A stretch of 64,000 nt of DNA from Actinopolyspora biskrensis (lineage in GTDB: Bacteria > Actinomycetota > Actinomycetes > Mycobacteriales > Pseudonocardiaceae), in NCBI RefSeq assembly GCF_013408175.1, contig NZ_JACBYW010000004.1, positions 133,583 through 197,582 on the forward strand, in the 5' to 3' direction. Each line of letters opens with the position of its first letter. Position 1 is the stretch's first letter. The position numbers and the translations under genes were made by a program. Shown one piece after another: positions 55,221 through 62,467 of the stretch. Below the pieces are notes generated by a model. It was not told the origin of the DNA. It saw nothing but the letters and a program-made list of their open reading frames with translations, and made no database searches.

Positions 55221-55223
55221 GAG

Positions 55224-55236
55224 TAGGGTCGGCGCA
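55224..55236 (+). promoter_or_regulatory. Leaderless promoter of moaC
   Basis: TAGGGT (55224-55229) fits the actinobacterial -10 TANNNT and is followed by 6 bases and the moaC ATG. No ribosome site precedes the ATG, so transcription probably starts on the start codon. The -35 region falls in the right arm of the terminator hairpin. Confidence 0.65.
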
Positions 55237-55727
55237 TGGCGTCAGAGCAGGAACTCACCCACGTGGACGAATCCGGTGCCGCGCGCATGGTCGACGTGGG
55301 CGACAAGGAGAGCACCGCGCGCCGCGCCGTCGCGTCCGGCACTCTGCGCACCACGCCCGAAGTGATCACGCGGCTGCGTGGGGACGACCTCCCGAAGGGC
55401 GACGCGCTCGCGACCGCGCGCATCGCGGGGATCATGGCCACCAAGCGCACTTCCGACCTGATCCCGCTGTGCCACCCGATCGCCATAGCGGGTGTGGACG
55501 TGGAGCTGGCCACCGCCGAGGACCGAGTGCACATCACCGCGGCCGTGCGCACCACCGACCGCACCGGGGTGGAGATGGAGGCGTTGACGGCCGTGACCGG
55601 TGCCGGGCTGGCGCTGCACGACATGGTCAAAGCCGTGGACCCGGCCGCCGTGCTCGACGGGGTACGCGTGGAGCGCAAAGAGGGCGGCAAGACGGGGCTG
55701 TGGGTCCGGGACGACGCGCGGGGATGA
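55236..55727 (+). CDS. moaC: Cyclic pyranopterin monophosphate synthase MoaC
   Basis: MoaC works after MoaA, turning 3',8-cyclo-GTP into cyclic pyranopterin monophosphate. The 163-residue protein has the signature MATKRTSDLIPLCHPI, the DRTGVEMEALTAVTGAGLAL segment with the catalytic region, and the usual start HVDESGAARMVDVGDKE. Length is typical. It leads the moaC, mog-moaE pair, with the next gene 49 bases away, and the order matches Rv0864-Rv0866. Confidence 0.96.
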   Translation: MASEQELTHVDESGAARMVDVGDKESTARRAVASGTLRTTPEVITRLRGDDLPKGDALATARIAGIMATKRTSDLIPLCHPIAIAGVDVELATAEDRVHITAAVRTTDRTGVEMEALTAVTGAGLALHDMVKAVDPAAVLDGVRVERKEGGKTGLWVRDDARG

Positions 55728-55776
55728 TTGTGCGCGTCGACACGTCAACCGTGATCACGTTCAGGGAAGGGCACCC

Positions 55777-56754
55777 ATGACCGAACGACACGCCCGGGTG
55801 ATCGCCGCTTCGAACCGTGCCGCGGAGGGAACCTACGAGGACCGCACCGGGCCGATCATCGTCTCCTGGCTGCGGGAGCGCGGGTTCCGGGTCGCCGACA
55901 CCGAGGTGGTGCCGGACGGCGCTCCGGTGCGCGCTGCGCTGGGAAGCGCGGTCGAGGAGAAAGTCGATCTGGTGCTGACCACGGGCGGAACCGGCATCAG
56001 CCCCACGGACCGCACCCCCGAGATGACAGCGGAACTGCTGGACCTCCCGATCCCGGGGCTGGCCGAAGCGCTGCGCACGGCCGGACTGCCCGAGGTCCCC
56101 ACGGCGGTGCTCTCGCGCGGTCTCGCCGGCGTGGCCGGTGAAACGCTGGTGGTGAACCTGCCCGGTTCCCGCGGCGGGGTGCGGGACGGACTCGGTGTGC
56201 TGGACGGAGTGCTCGAGCACGCGTTGGACCAGGTGCGCGGAGGAGACCACCGGCGTGCCGGGGACCCCGCCCCGGAGACCGCCGTTTCCGCTGCCGACGG
56301 GGACGCGGCGGAGACCGGGAGCAGCGGTGCGGCAGCGGTCTCGCGGGCGGCGATGAAGGAGGAGCACATCGACGTGCCCCTGCTGGAGCGCGAAGTGGGG
56401 CACAGTGCGGCAGGGGCCGTGGTCACCTTCGCGGGAGCCGTGCGCGACCACGACGGCGGCCGTGGTGTCCGCGAACTGGAATACACGAGCCACCCCTCGG
56501 CCGCGGAAGTGATCCGCGAAGTCGCCGCGGACGTCGCGTCCCGCTCGGACGGAGTGCGCGCGCTGGCGGTGGAACACCGCACGGGAGTGCTGCGGATCGG
56601 AGACGTGGCCCTCGGCTGCGCCGTATCGGCCGAACACCGCAAACAGGGCTTCGACGCCTGCTCCGAGCTCGTCGACGAAGTGAAACGGCGGCTTCCGGTG
56701 TGGAAGCGCCAGGTTTTCGAGGACGGGCAGGAGGAGTGGGTCAACTGCCCTTAG
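55777..56754 (+). CDS. Fused Mog (MoaB) and MoaE
   Basis: A 325-residue bifunctional protein. The N-terminal Mog/MoaB domain (about 1-160) adenylylates molybdopterin: LTTGGTGISPTDRTPEM and VNLPGSRGGVRDGL are typical. After a linker of about 35 Ala/Gly/Asp-rich residues comes a full MoaE domain (about 195-325), the large subunit of molybdopterin synthase: AGAVVTFAGAVRDHDGG, LEYTSHPSAAEVI, HRTGVLRIGDVALGCAV, HRKQGFDACSELVDEVKRRL. In mycobacteria these are separate genes (mog, moaE2). The reading frame is uninterrupted. GGAAGGG precedes the ATG. Its partner MoaD lies at 58854. Confidence 0.93.
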   Translation: MTERHARVIAASNRAAEGTYEDRTGPIIVSWLRERGFRVADTEVVPDGAPVRAALGSAVEEKVDLVLTTGGTGISPTDRTPEMTAELLDLPIPGLAEALRTAGLPEVPTAVLSRGLAGVAGETLVVNLPGSRGGVRDGLGVLDGVLEHALDQVRGGDHRRAGDPAPETAVSAADGDAAETGSSGAAAVSRAAMKEEHIDVPLLEREVGHSAAGAVVTFAGAVRDHDGGRGVRELEYTSHPSAAEVIREVAADVASRSDGVRALAVEHRTGVLRIGDVALGCAVSAEHRKQGFDACSELVDEVKRRLPVWKRQVFEDGQEEWVNCP

Positions 56755-56890
56755 TGAAGGTCGGCCGGTCTTGTTGTGCGGCGGTGCCGACCGCTCGGGT
56801 GGTGCCTGCTGAGCGGTGGCGCCGCTTTTCGGAGCGTGTCTCGGGAGCGGCTGCGGCCGGTCCGGGCCCGGACCGGCCGCGAAGGTGGAA

Positions 56891-56927
56891 CGGGGCCCCG
56901 CCGCTGGGGGAAGGCGGCGGGGCCCCG
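56891..56927. terminator. GC-rich bidirectional terminator
   Basis: CGGGGCCCCGCCGC (56891-56904) and GCGGCGGGGCCCCG (56914-56927) form a 14-bp stem with a 9-base loop in the 349-base gap between the convergent mog-moaE and rpfA genes. The left part of the gap (56770-56840) has weak similarity to the repeat family; otherwise I see nothing. Confidence 0.8.
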
Positions 56928-57103
56928 AGCTTCGGAGTCCTCATCGCGGCGGCCCGAGCGGGTGCGCGGACGACCGTGTCGACCGTTCCGCCGGGCAGGG
57001 CGTCCGGTTCACGGATGGAGCACCACGCTGCTCGATCCGAACACCCGGCTCGGGAGCCGCTTCGAGAGGACGGCTGGCGAACGCGGTTCGGGGCCGCGTC
57101 CGA

Positions 57104-57775
57104 TCAGCGGATGTCGAGCTGCTGCCCGGGGAAGATGAGATCCGGGCTGTCCAGCACGTCGTTGTTGCGCTCGAAGATGTCCTGGTAGTTCACTCCGAAC
57201 TGGTTGCCGATACCGCTCAGCGTGTCACCGGACTCGACGGTGTAGTCGGCACCGTTGGAGCGCACGCTGGACTCCTGGGAGGACGTGCTCTGCTGGGAAG
57301 CCCTGGCCTCCTGCTCGCCCGAGTCGCTCTGCTGCGAGGGCTGACTGCTGGTGGTGGTTTCACTCTGGGAGGAGGAGCTGCCGGAGACGCTTCCCGTGCC
57401 GCTCGTGCTGCCGTTGACCCAGTTGGTCTTGGCGGTGCAACCGGGCCAAGCACCGGGGCCCTGCGCGGCGAGCACCTTCTTGGCGACGGCGATCTGCTCG
57501 GAGCGGCTGGCCTTGTGCGCGTTCGAGGCGTACTGGTCACCGCCGAAGGCGGACCAGGTCGAGGGGGTGAACTGCAGGCCGCCGTAGAAGCCGTTGCCGG
57601 TGTTGATCTGCCAGTCGCCGCTGGACTCACACTGGGCCAACTCGTCCCAGTCCGCCGCGCTCGCCGGGGTGGCAACCGCGAGCGGCGTGGCGACCACGGC
57701 ACCGGCGATGGCCACTCGTGCGGCGTTTCGGGTGAAATTGGAAGACTTACGGTGTTTGCCCTTGTAACGAGCCAT
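57104..57775 (-). CDS. rpfA: Resuscitation-promoting factor with LysM domain
   Basis: A secreted peptidoglycan hydrolase that helps dormant actinobacteria regrow. The 223-residue preprotein has a basic signal peptide with cleavage near [15 protein letters not shown], an Rpf transglycosylase-like domain (about 42-115: [20 protein letters not shown] with catalytic Glu, [21 protein letters not shown]), a Ser/Gln-rich linker and a C-terminal LysM domain ([18 protein letters not shown]). AGAGAGGG precedes the ATG. It sits between mog-moaE and moaD as Rv0867c does in M. tuberculosis. A structured leader and a CRP-type site lie upstream. Confidence 0.94.
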   Translation of the reverse strand: MARYKGKHRKSSNFTRNAARVAIAGAVVATPLAVATPASAADWDELAQCESSGDWQINTGNGFYGGLQFTPSTWSAFGGDQYASNAHKASRSEQIAVAKKVLAAQGPGAWPGCTAKTNWVNGSTSGTGSVSGSSSSQSETTTSSQPSQQSDSGEQEARASQQSTSSQESSVRSNGADYTVESGDTLSGIGNQFGVNYQDIFERNNDVLDSPDLIFPGQQLDIR

Positions 57776-58020
57776 GTCCCTCTCTCCTGCCGCGCTTGCG
57801 GGAGTTCTCCGGAACCGTGTTCGGGCGTTTCCGGTGGATTCCGCGGAACCCGTGTCATCCGTGGAGCCTCGGGGCGCTCCGCGGATTCCCGTCCCTGCCC
57901 GGTTTCGTTTCGTTCGGGGGTAGGAAGCCCGCCGGGCAGGGATCGGCGCTGCGGGCTTCCCCTATTTTTCGTTGATCCGGCCGGTTCGGGGCCGACCGGT
58001 GGGAACAGTACGTAATCAAG
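57776..58020 (-). promoter_or_regulatory. Structured 5' leader of rpfA
   Basis: The leader contains two mutually overlapping helices: GGAAGCCCGC with GCGGGCTTCC (57923-57932 / 57951-57960) and CCCTGCCCGG with CCGGGCAGGG (57893-57902 / 57932-57941). The second helix uses the loop of the first, so they form either a pseudoknot or alternative folds. Another hairpin, ATCCGCGGAGC with GCTCCACGGAT, lies nearby. Leaders of actinobacterial rpf genes often carry c-di-AMP riboswitches; I cannot match the ydaO core with certainty. Confidence 0.5.
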
Positions 58021-58044
58021 CAAGCGAACGGAAACTTAATGGAA

Positions 58045-58060
58045 TGTGACGCTAGTCACA
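58045..58060. promoter_or_regulatory. CRP/GlxR-type operator upstream of rpfA
   Basis: TGTGACGCTAGTCACA is a perfect CRP-type palindrome, TGTGA-N6-TCACA, 270 bases before the rpfA ATG and just upstream of the low-GC promoter region. The M. tuberculosis CRP homologue Rv3676 is known to control rpfA through a site of this type, so a cAMP link is likely conserved. Confidence 0.78.
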
Positions 58061-58853
58061 GTAACGTATGAACCGGGGGGTGCGATCAAGGGTGTTTATG
58101 CAGCGCACAGCGTTGTTATCAACTTGTTTTCTAGTCGATATCGATCACTCGCGGTGAGGTGTGGCTCACTCTTCCGCTCTGCCGTCGAAGGCTCGTTACG
58201 TCCGGTGTTACGTCAGATTCGCCATTTTTTCGGTTCGAGTTCGCAGGTTCAAGGCTTTCGTGAACTCGTTACACATCGCAGGTTCATGGTCGCGAAACGT
58301 ATCCGAAAAGGGTTCATCGAGTGATCCTTCACCCTTTTGGAGAATGGCTGAAGCTCGCGACCGGCTCCACGCGGAGAAGGCTCGTGTAAATCACGCAACA
58401 GAGTGAGAGCGACACGCCGTGCCATTAAATTGTGCGTCGCTCGTTCCGAGCGCGGCTCGCTCCGCGCGAGACTCCGTCGTCATACGCGACACGGATCGTC
58501 GTGCCCGGTACAGGCCGTCGTGCCCGAACGGGATCGCGACGACCGAGTTGCCGTGGCACGGCAGACCTCGGAGAAACCGGGGGACGGAACCGGCGAACCG
58601 GCGCGACAGTCCAATCCCGTGAACCCGATCATACCCGAGGGTGGATCAACTCGAGATCACGGGGATCACCGTGTTGCTGATCCTTTCGGGCGACACGCCG
58701 CCACTCACCCACCGCCGAACGGTCGTCCGCGAGTGGCGATCCCCCTGAGAAGCACGGCGGCGCGAGAAGCACCGCCTCCCCGGTGGGCCGTTCGAGCAGG
58801 GGCTCCAGCCGGCGCGCCGGTGCACCGCTGCCCGCGTGGCCGCCCGGAAGTCC
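58061..58853. other. Long non-coding gap upstream of rpfA, AT-rich left half
   Basis: No gene is supported on either strand. From 58090 to about 58440 GC content falls to roughly 50%, against about 70% around it. TCGCAGGTTCA occurs twice (58241-58251 and 58276-58286, 35 bases apart). The right half returns to high GC and shows Arg-rich open frames that look spurious. The moaD 3' end is at 58854. Confidence 0.5.
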
Positions 58854-59216
58854 TCAGCCGCCCGCGAAGGGCGGAAGCACATCGAACTCCGCCCCGTCCG
58901 CCACGGGCGCGCCTTCCTCGCGTACCGCGACGCCGTCGACGAGGAAGCCGCAGGCGCCCATCACGCGGGCGAGTGCGTCACCGTGCGAGGCGAGCACCGT
59001 CCGGACCACATCGGCGACCGTCACCGATGTCGTGGACGCCGCCGCGGAAGGGGTCACCCGCAGCCGCTCCTCCGGTACGCCGGCAGCGGCCCGGGCCCCG
59101 GCGAAGTAGCGCACCCGCACCGTGGCGGTACTCGCGCTCGATGCGGACGTGTCCTCCGTGGAAGAGCCGGTGCCCGCTCCACGGAGGGGGTCCGTCGTGT
59201 TCCGCTGCTCGCCCAA
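58854..59216 (-). CDS. moaD: Molybdopterin synthase small subunit MoaD
   Basis: A ubiquitin-fold sulfur carrier whose C-terminal Gly-Gly is thiocarboxylated and feeds sulfur to MoaE. The 120-residue frame has VRVRYFAGARAAAGVPEERL, a VADVVRTVLASHGDALARVM helix, and the terminal VLPPFAGG. The first 30 residues are Ser/Thr-rich and not part of the fold. The TTG at 59216, 6 bases after the moaA stop, has only a weak ribosome site; an internal GTG before the VRYFAG strand is possible. It is probably co-transcribed with moaA. Confidence 0.88.
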   Translation of the reverse strand: MGEQRNTTDPLRGAGTGSSTEDTSASSASTATVRVRYFAGARAAAGVPEERLRVTPSAAASTTSVTVADVVRTVLASHGDALARVMGACGFLVDGVAVREEGAPVADGAEFDVLPPFAGG

Positions 59217-59222
59217 GGTCGA

Positions 59223-60281
59223 CTACCCGCCGATCGAACTCATCGGACGCGCGGGCTGGACGAAGTCCTCCCGGTCCATGCCGTGCCCGGCCGCCTTCGC
59301 CCACATGGTTTCCCGCCACATGGTGGCCAGTTCCGCGTCCTCGACACCCTCGCGCATCGGCTCACGCAGGTTCGTCTCCGTCTGGGAGAACAGGCAGGAA
59401 CGCAACTGCCCGTCGGCCGTGAGCCTGGTGCGATCACAGGTCGCGCAGAACGGTCTGGTCACCGAACCGATGACACCGACGGTGGCCGGTCCGCCGTCCA
59501 CCAGCCAGCGCTCGGCCGGAGCCGAGCCGCGTTCGGCCGTGTGCGGGGTCAGCGAGAACTCCTCGCCGAGCAGACGCAGGATCTCGTCCGCGGTGACCAT
59601 CTCCGCGCGATCCCACCCGTGCTGCGGATCCAGCGGCATCTGTTCGATGAAACGCAGTTGATATCCCCGCTCCAGGCAGTAGCGCAGCAGGTCACAGGCT
59701 TCGTGATCGTTGACGCCGCGCAGCAGGACGGAATTCACCTTCACCGGCTCCAGCCCGTGCTCCTTCGCCGCCTCGAGGCCGGCGATCACGTCCTCGAAGC
59801 GGTCCCTGCGGGTCAGACCGTGGAAGGTCTCGCGGTCCAATGTGTCCAGGGAGATGTTGACCCTGTCCAGCCCGCTCCCGGCGAGCTGCTCGGCGAACCT
59901 GCCGAGGTTGATCCCGTTGGTGGTCAACGAGGTCCTGGGAGCTTCGGGCAGTGCGCTGGTGGCCGTGATGATGTCCACCAGGTCCTGGCGCAGCAGCGGC
60001 TCCCCACCGGTGAAGCGCACGTTCGTGATCCCGAGCTCGCGCACCGCCAAGCCGATCAGGCGGATCATCTCACCGGTGTCGAGCATCTCGGACCGCTTCA
60101 TCCACGGCAGGCCCTCGGCGGGCATGCAGTAGGTGCAGCGCAGATTGCATTTGTCGATCAGGGACACCCGCAGGTCGGTCGCGACTCGTCCGAAGCGGTC
60201 GACCAGGTACGGCGTATCCGGGCGCGCCGACGTGTCGATCGTTCGGCGGGCAACCGGGATGCCCAGGTCTACGGAAGTCAC
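59223..60281 (-). CDS. moaA: GTP 3',8-cyclase MoaA
   Basis: MoaA is the radical-SAM enzyme that begins cofactor synthesis from GTP. The 352-residue protein has the N-terminal cluster motif CNLRCTYC, FTGGEPLLR, the second cluster CATCDRTRLTADGQLRSC, and the C-terminal Gly-Gly (PMSSIGG) needed for activity. The GTG at 60281 is supported by TACGCT 6 bases upstream (60288-60293), a leaderless promoter; the long open frame beyond it is unrelated. It faces the mop-modABC operon across a 184-base region carrying repeated elements. Confidence 0.96.
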   Translation of the reverse strand: MTSVDLGIPVARRTIDTSARPDTPYLVDRFGRVATDLRVSLIDKCNLRCTYCMPAEGLPWMKRSEMLDTGEMIRLIGLAVRELGITNVRFTGGEPLLRQDLVDIITATSALPEAPRTSLTTNGINLGRFAEQLAGSGLDRVNISLDTLDRETFHGLTRRDRFEDVIAGLEAAKEHGLEPVKVNSVLLRGVNDHEACDLLRYCLERGYQLRFIEQMPLDPQHGWDRAEMVTADEILRLLGEEFSLTPHTAERGSAPAERWLVDGGPATVGVIGSVTRPFCATCDRTRLTADGQLRSCLFSQTETNLREPMREGVEDAELATMWRETMWAKAAGHGMDREDFVQPARPMSSIGG

Positions 60282-60287
60282 GTCCCG

Positions 60288-60293
60288 AGCGTA
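60288..60293 (-). promoter_or_regulatory. Leaderless -10 box of moaA
   Basis: On the minus strand TACGCT (TANNNT) ends 6 bases before the GTG start of moaA, and there is no ribosome site close to the GTG. The same geometry is seen at moaC, the kinase gene, the MoxR gene and mop. Confidence 0.6.
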
Positions 60294-60318
60294 ACTCTCC
60301 TGACGGGGGGAAATCGAT

Positions 60319-60453
60319 CGCACGAGCGGGTTTTCGTAGCACCGGACCCGGAGGGGCCCTCGTGGCCCGGCCCGGTTCGGAGGAAGACACGAAAAGTGCC
60401 GCGAAACCGCTCCTGCGGGTGCATTTCCTGGATTTGACCGCACGAGCGGTTTT
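60319..60453. promoter_or_regulatory. Three copies of a 15-16 bp element between moaA and mop
   Basis: CGCACGAGCGGGTTTT (60319-60334) and CCGCACGAGCGGTTTT (60438-60453) are direct copies with one base inserted. GAAACCGCTCCTGCGG (60403-60418) is an inverted copy with two mismatches. The first lies about 38-53 bases upstream of the moaA start, the last just upstream of the mop -10 box. They are candidate operators for the HTH-TOBE regulator encoded next to them. Confidence 0.6.
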
Positions 60454-60465
60454 AACGTGTCCCTC

Positions 60466-60870
60466 GTGCCGCAGTACCGGATTTCCGAAGTCGCCGAGCT
60501 GATCGGCGTCAGCGACGACACCGTCCGCAGGTGGGTGGACGACGAGCGGTTGCCCGCCGAACAGGACCCGTCCGGACGACTGGTCGTCGAGGGCTCGGTG
60601 CTGGCCGAGTTCGCGCGGGCCAGGGCCACCTCGGCCCGCGACCCGTCCGGGGTGGAGCGCTCGGCGCGCAACCGCTTCGTCGGTCTGGTGACCGAGGTCG
60701 TGTCCGACAAGGTGATGTCGCAGGTCGAGCTGCAGTGCGGTTCCCAGCGGGTCGTCTCGCTGATGAGTACCGAGGCCGTGACCGAGCTGGGACTGCGGCC
60801 GGGAGTGCTCGCGGTCGCGGTCGTCAAGTCCACGGCGGTGGTGGTGGAGAAGCCCGGAGGTGGAAGATGA
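60466..60870 (+). CDS. HTH-TOBE molybdate-binding regulator (Mop type)
   Basis: The 134-residue protein couples a MerR/excisionase-type helix-turn-helix (about 1-55: YRISEVAELIGVSDDTVRRW) to one TOBE/Mop domain (about 68-130: NRFVGLVTEVVSDKVMSQVE, GLRPGVLAVAVVKSTAVVVE) that binds molybdate. It probably senses cellular molybdate and controls moaA and modABC. The GTG at 60466 (MPQYRIS) is chosen because TAACGT lies 7 bases upstream and no ribosome site is present; an earlier GTG at 60457 is possible. The stop overlaps the modA start (ATGA). Confidence 0.9.
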   Translation: MPQYRISEVAELIGVSDDTVRRWVDDERLPAEQDPSGRLVVEGSVLAEFARARATSARDPSGVERSARNRFVGLVTEVVSDKVMSQVELQCGSQRVVSLMSTEAVTELGLRPGVLAVAVVKSTAVVVEKPGGGR

Positions 60871-61634
60871 GGAAGTTCCGTGGAGTCGTGCCCTCGTTGG
60901 CGCTGCTGCTCGCGCTGTTGTCCGCCGTGGCCGGATGCGGGGTGAGCGCGGAGGAGGACGACGACACCCTGACCGTGCTGGCCGCCGCGTCGTTGACCGA
61001 GTCCTTCCGCGAGATCGGGGACCGCTTCGCCACGGCGAACCCCGAGGTGGACCTGCGGTTCAACTTCCAGGGGTCGTCGATGCTGGCCGAGCAGATCAGG
61101 CAGGGCGGAGCGGGGGACGTTTTCGCCTCGGCCAACACCGGGATGATGGACAAGGTGCGCGAGGCCGGTGCGGTGGCGCACGGACCGGACACCTTCGCGA
61201 CCAACCGGCTGACCGTGGTCACTCCCCCGGACGACCCGGCCGGGATCGACTCCTTCGCCGACCTCGCGCGCCCCGGAGCGTCCGCTGTGGTCTGCGCTCC
61301 CCAGGTGCCGTGCGGTTCGGCCGCCGAAGGAGTGGAGCGGAACTCGGGCGTGCGGCTGCGCCCGGTCAGCGAGGAGGACGACGTCAAGGACGTGCTGCAC
61401 AAGGTCACCTCGGGCGAGGCCGACGCCGGGCTGGTCTACGTCACCGACGCGGTCGCGGCGGGTGACGAGGTGCGGCGGGTGGACGTTCCGGATGCCGACC
61501 AGGTGACGAACGAGTATCCGATCGCGACCCTCGACGGTGGGGGCCACCAGCGGCTGGCCCAACGTTTCACCGACTTCGTCCGCGGGGAAGAGGGCCGCGA
61601 GGTGCTCCGGCGCCACGGGTTCGGGACGCCGTGA
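60867..61634 (+). CDS. modA: Molybdate-binding lipoprotein ModA
   Basis: The periplasm-facing receptor of the molybdate importer. The 255-residue protein has a lipobox ending AVAGC (Cys about 24) and the ModA pattern LTVLAAASLTESFREIGDRF, LRFNFQGSSMLAEQI, GDVFASANTGMMD, VPCGSAAEGV and EADAGLVYVTDA. The ATG overlaps the mop stop and the stop overlaps modB (GTGA), so the operon is tightly coupled. Confidence 0.95.
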   Translation: MRKFRGVVPSLALLLALLSAVAGCGVSAEEDDDTLTVLAAASLTESFREIGDRFATANPEVDLRFNFQGSSMLAEQIRQGGAGDVFASANTGMMDKVREAGAVAHGPDTFATNRLTVVTPPDDPAGIDSFADLARPGASAVVCAPQVPCGSAAEGVERNSGVRLRPVSEEDDVKDVLHKVTSGEADAGLVYVTDAVAAGDEVRRVDVPDADQVTNEYPIATLDGGGHQRLAQRFTDFVRGEEGREVLRRHGFGTP

Positions 61635-62467
61635 CCGGAAGGCCGTTCCGCCCGGTGCGGCGGAGGAAGCAGTCCTCCGAGCGTGTCGTGGGGGTGCCCG
61701 CGCCGCTGTGGTTGCCCGCCTCGTGCGCGCTGGGGCTGATCGTGCTTCCGGTGCTCGGTCTGTTCGCACGCGTGGACCCGGCCGGGCTGCCCGCGCTGCT
61801 GACCAGCCCGGCGGCCCTGTCCGCCCTGGAGCTGTCGCTGCGGACCGCGGTGACCGCGACGCTGCTTTCCGTGCTGCTCGGAGCCCCGCTCGCCGTGGTA
61901 CTGGCCCGTGCGCGGTTCCCGGGAACGCGGCTGGTCCGGGGAGCCGTGCTGCTCCCGCTGGTGCTTCCTCCCGTCGTGGGTGGACTGGCACTGCTCTACC
62001 TGCTCGGACGTACCGGACCGGTGGGGAGTCTCCTGGACGAGCGGTTCGGTCTGACCATTCCGTACACCACGACGGCGGTGGTGCTCGCCCAGACCTTCGT
62101 GGCCATGCCCTTCCTGGTGATGGGGCTGGAGGGGGCCCTGCGCGCGGCGGGAACGGAGTACGAGCGGATCGCGGCCACGCTGGGCGCCGGTCCGTGGTTG
62201 ACGTTCCGCAGGGTCACCCTTCCGATGCTGTTGCCCGCGCTGGGGTCGAGTCTGGTGCTGACGTTCGCCCGCGCGCTGGGCGAGTTCGGAGCGACCATAA
62301 CCTTCGCGGGCAGCCTGCGCGGCACCACCAGGACTCTGCCGCTCGCCGTCTACACCGAGGCCCAGGCCGATGTGGACGCCGCGGTGGCGATGTCGCTGCT
62401 GCTGGTGGGGGTAGCCCTCCTCGTGATCCTCGTCGCCCGTCCGGGAGGAGTGCAGGGCCGTGGCTGA
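61631..62467 (+). CDS. modB: Molybdate ABC transporter permease ModB
   Basis: The 278-residue permease has about six membrane helices and the ATPase-contact loop EYERIAATLGAGPWLTFRRV, followed by RALGEFGATITFAGSL, typical of ModB/CysT-type permeases. The N-terminal 25 residues are basic and cytosolic. The GTG start overlaps the modA stop and its own end overlaps modC by 8 bases. Confidence 0.95.
   Translation: MTGRPFRPVRRRKQSSERVVGVPAPLWLPASCALGLIVLPVLGLFARVDPAGLPALLTSPAALSALELSLRTAVTATLLSVLLGAPLAVVLARARFPGTRLVRGAVLLPLVLPPVVGGLALLYLLGRTGPVGSLLDERFGLTIPYTTTAVVLAQTFVAMPFLVMGLEGALRAAGTEYERIAATLGAGPWLTFRRVTLPMLLPALGSSLVLTFARALGEFGATITFAGSLRGTTRTLPLAVYTEAQADVDAAVAMSLLLVGVALLVILVARPGGVQGRG

Noticed and set aside
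57776-58020. Calling the rpfA leader a ydaO c-di-AMP riboswitch outright
   Set aside because: I cannot find the conserved core segments of that class by eye; kept as an unassigned structured leader.
58403-59422. Plus-strand open frames across the rpfA-moaD gap and moaD
   Set aside because: Arg/Pro-rich with no ribosome site; they overlap moaD, which has a clear ubiquitin-like fold and Gly-Gly end.
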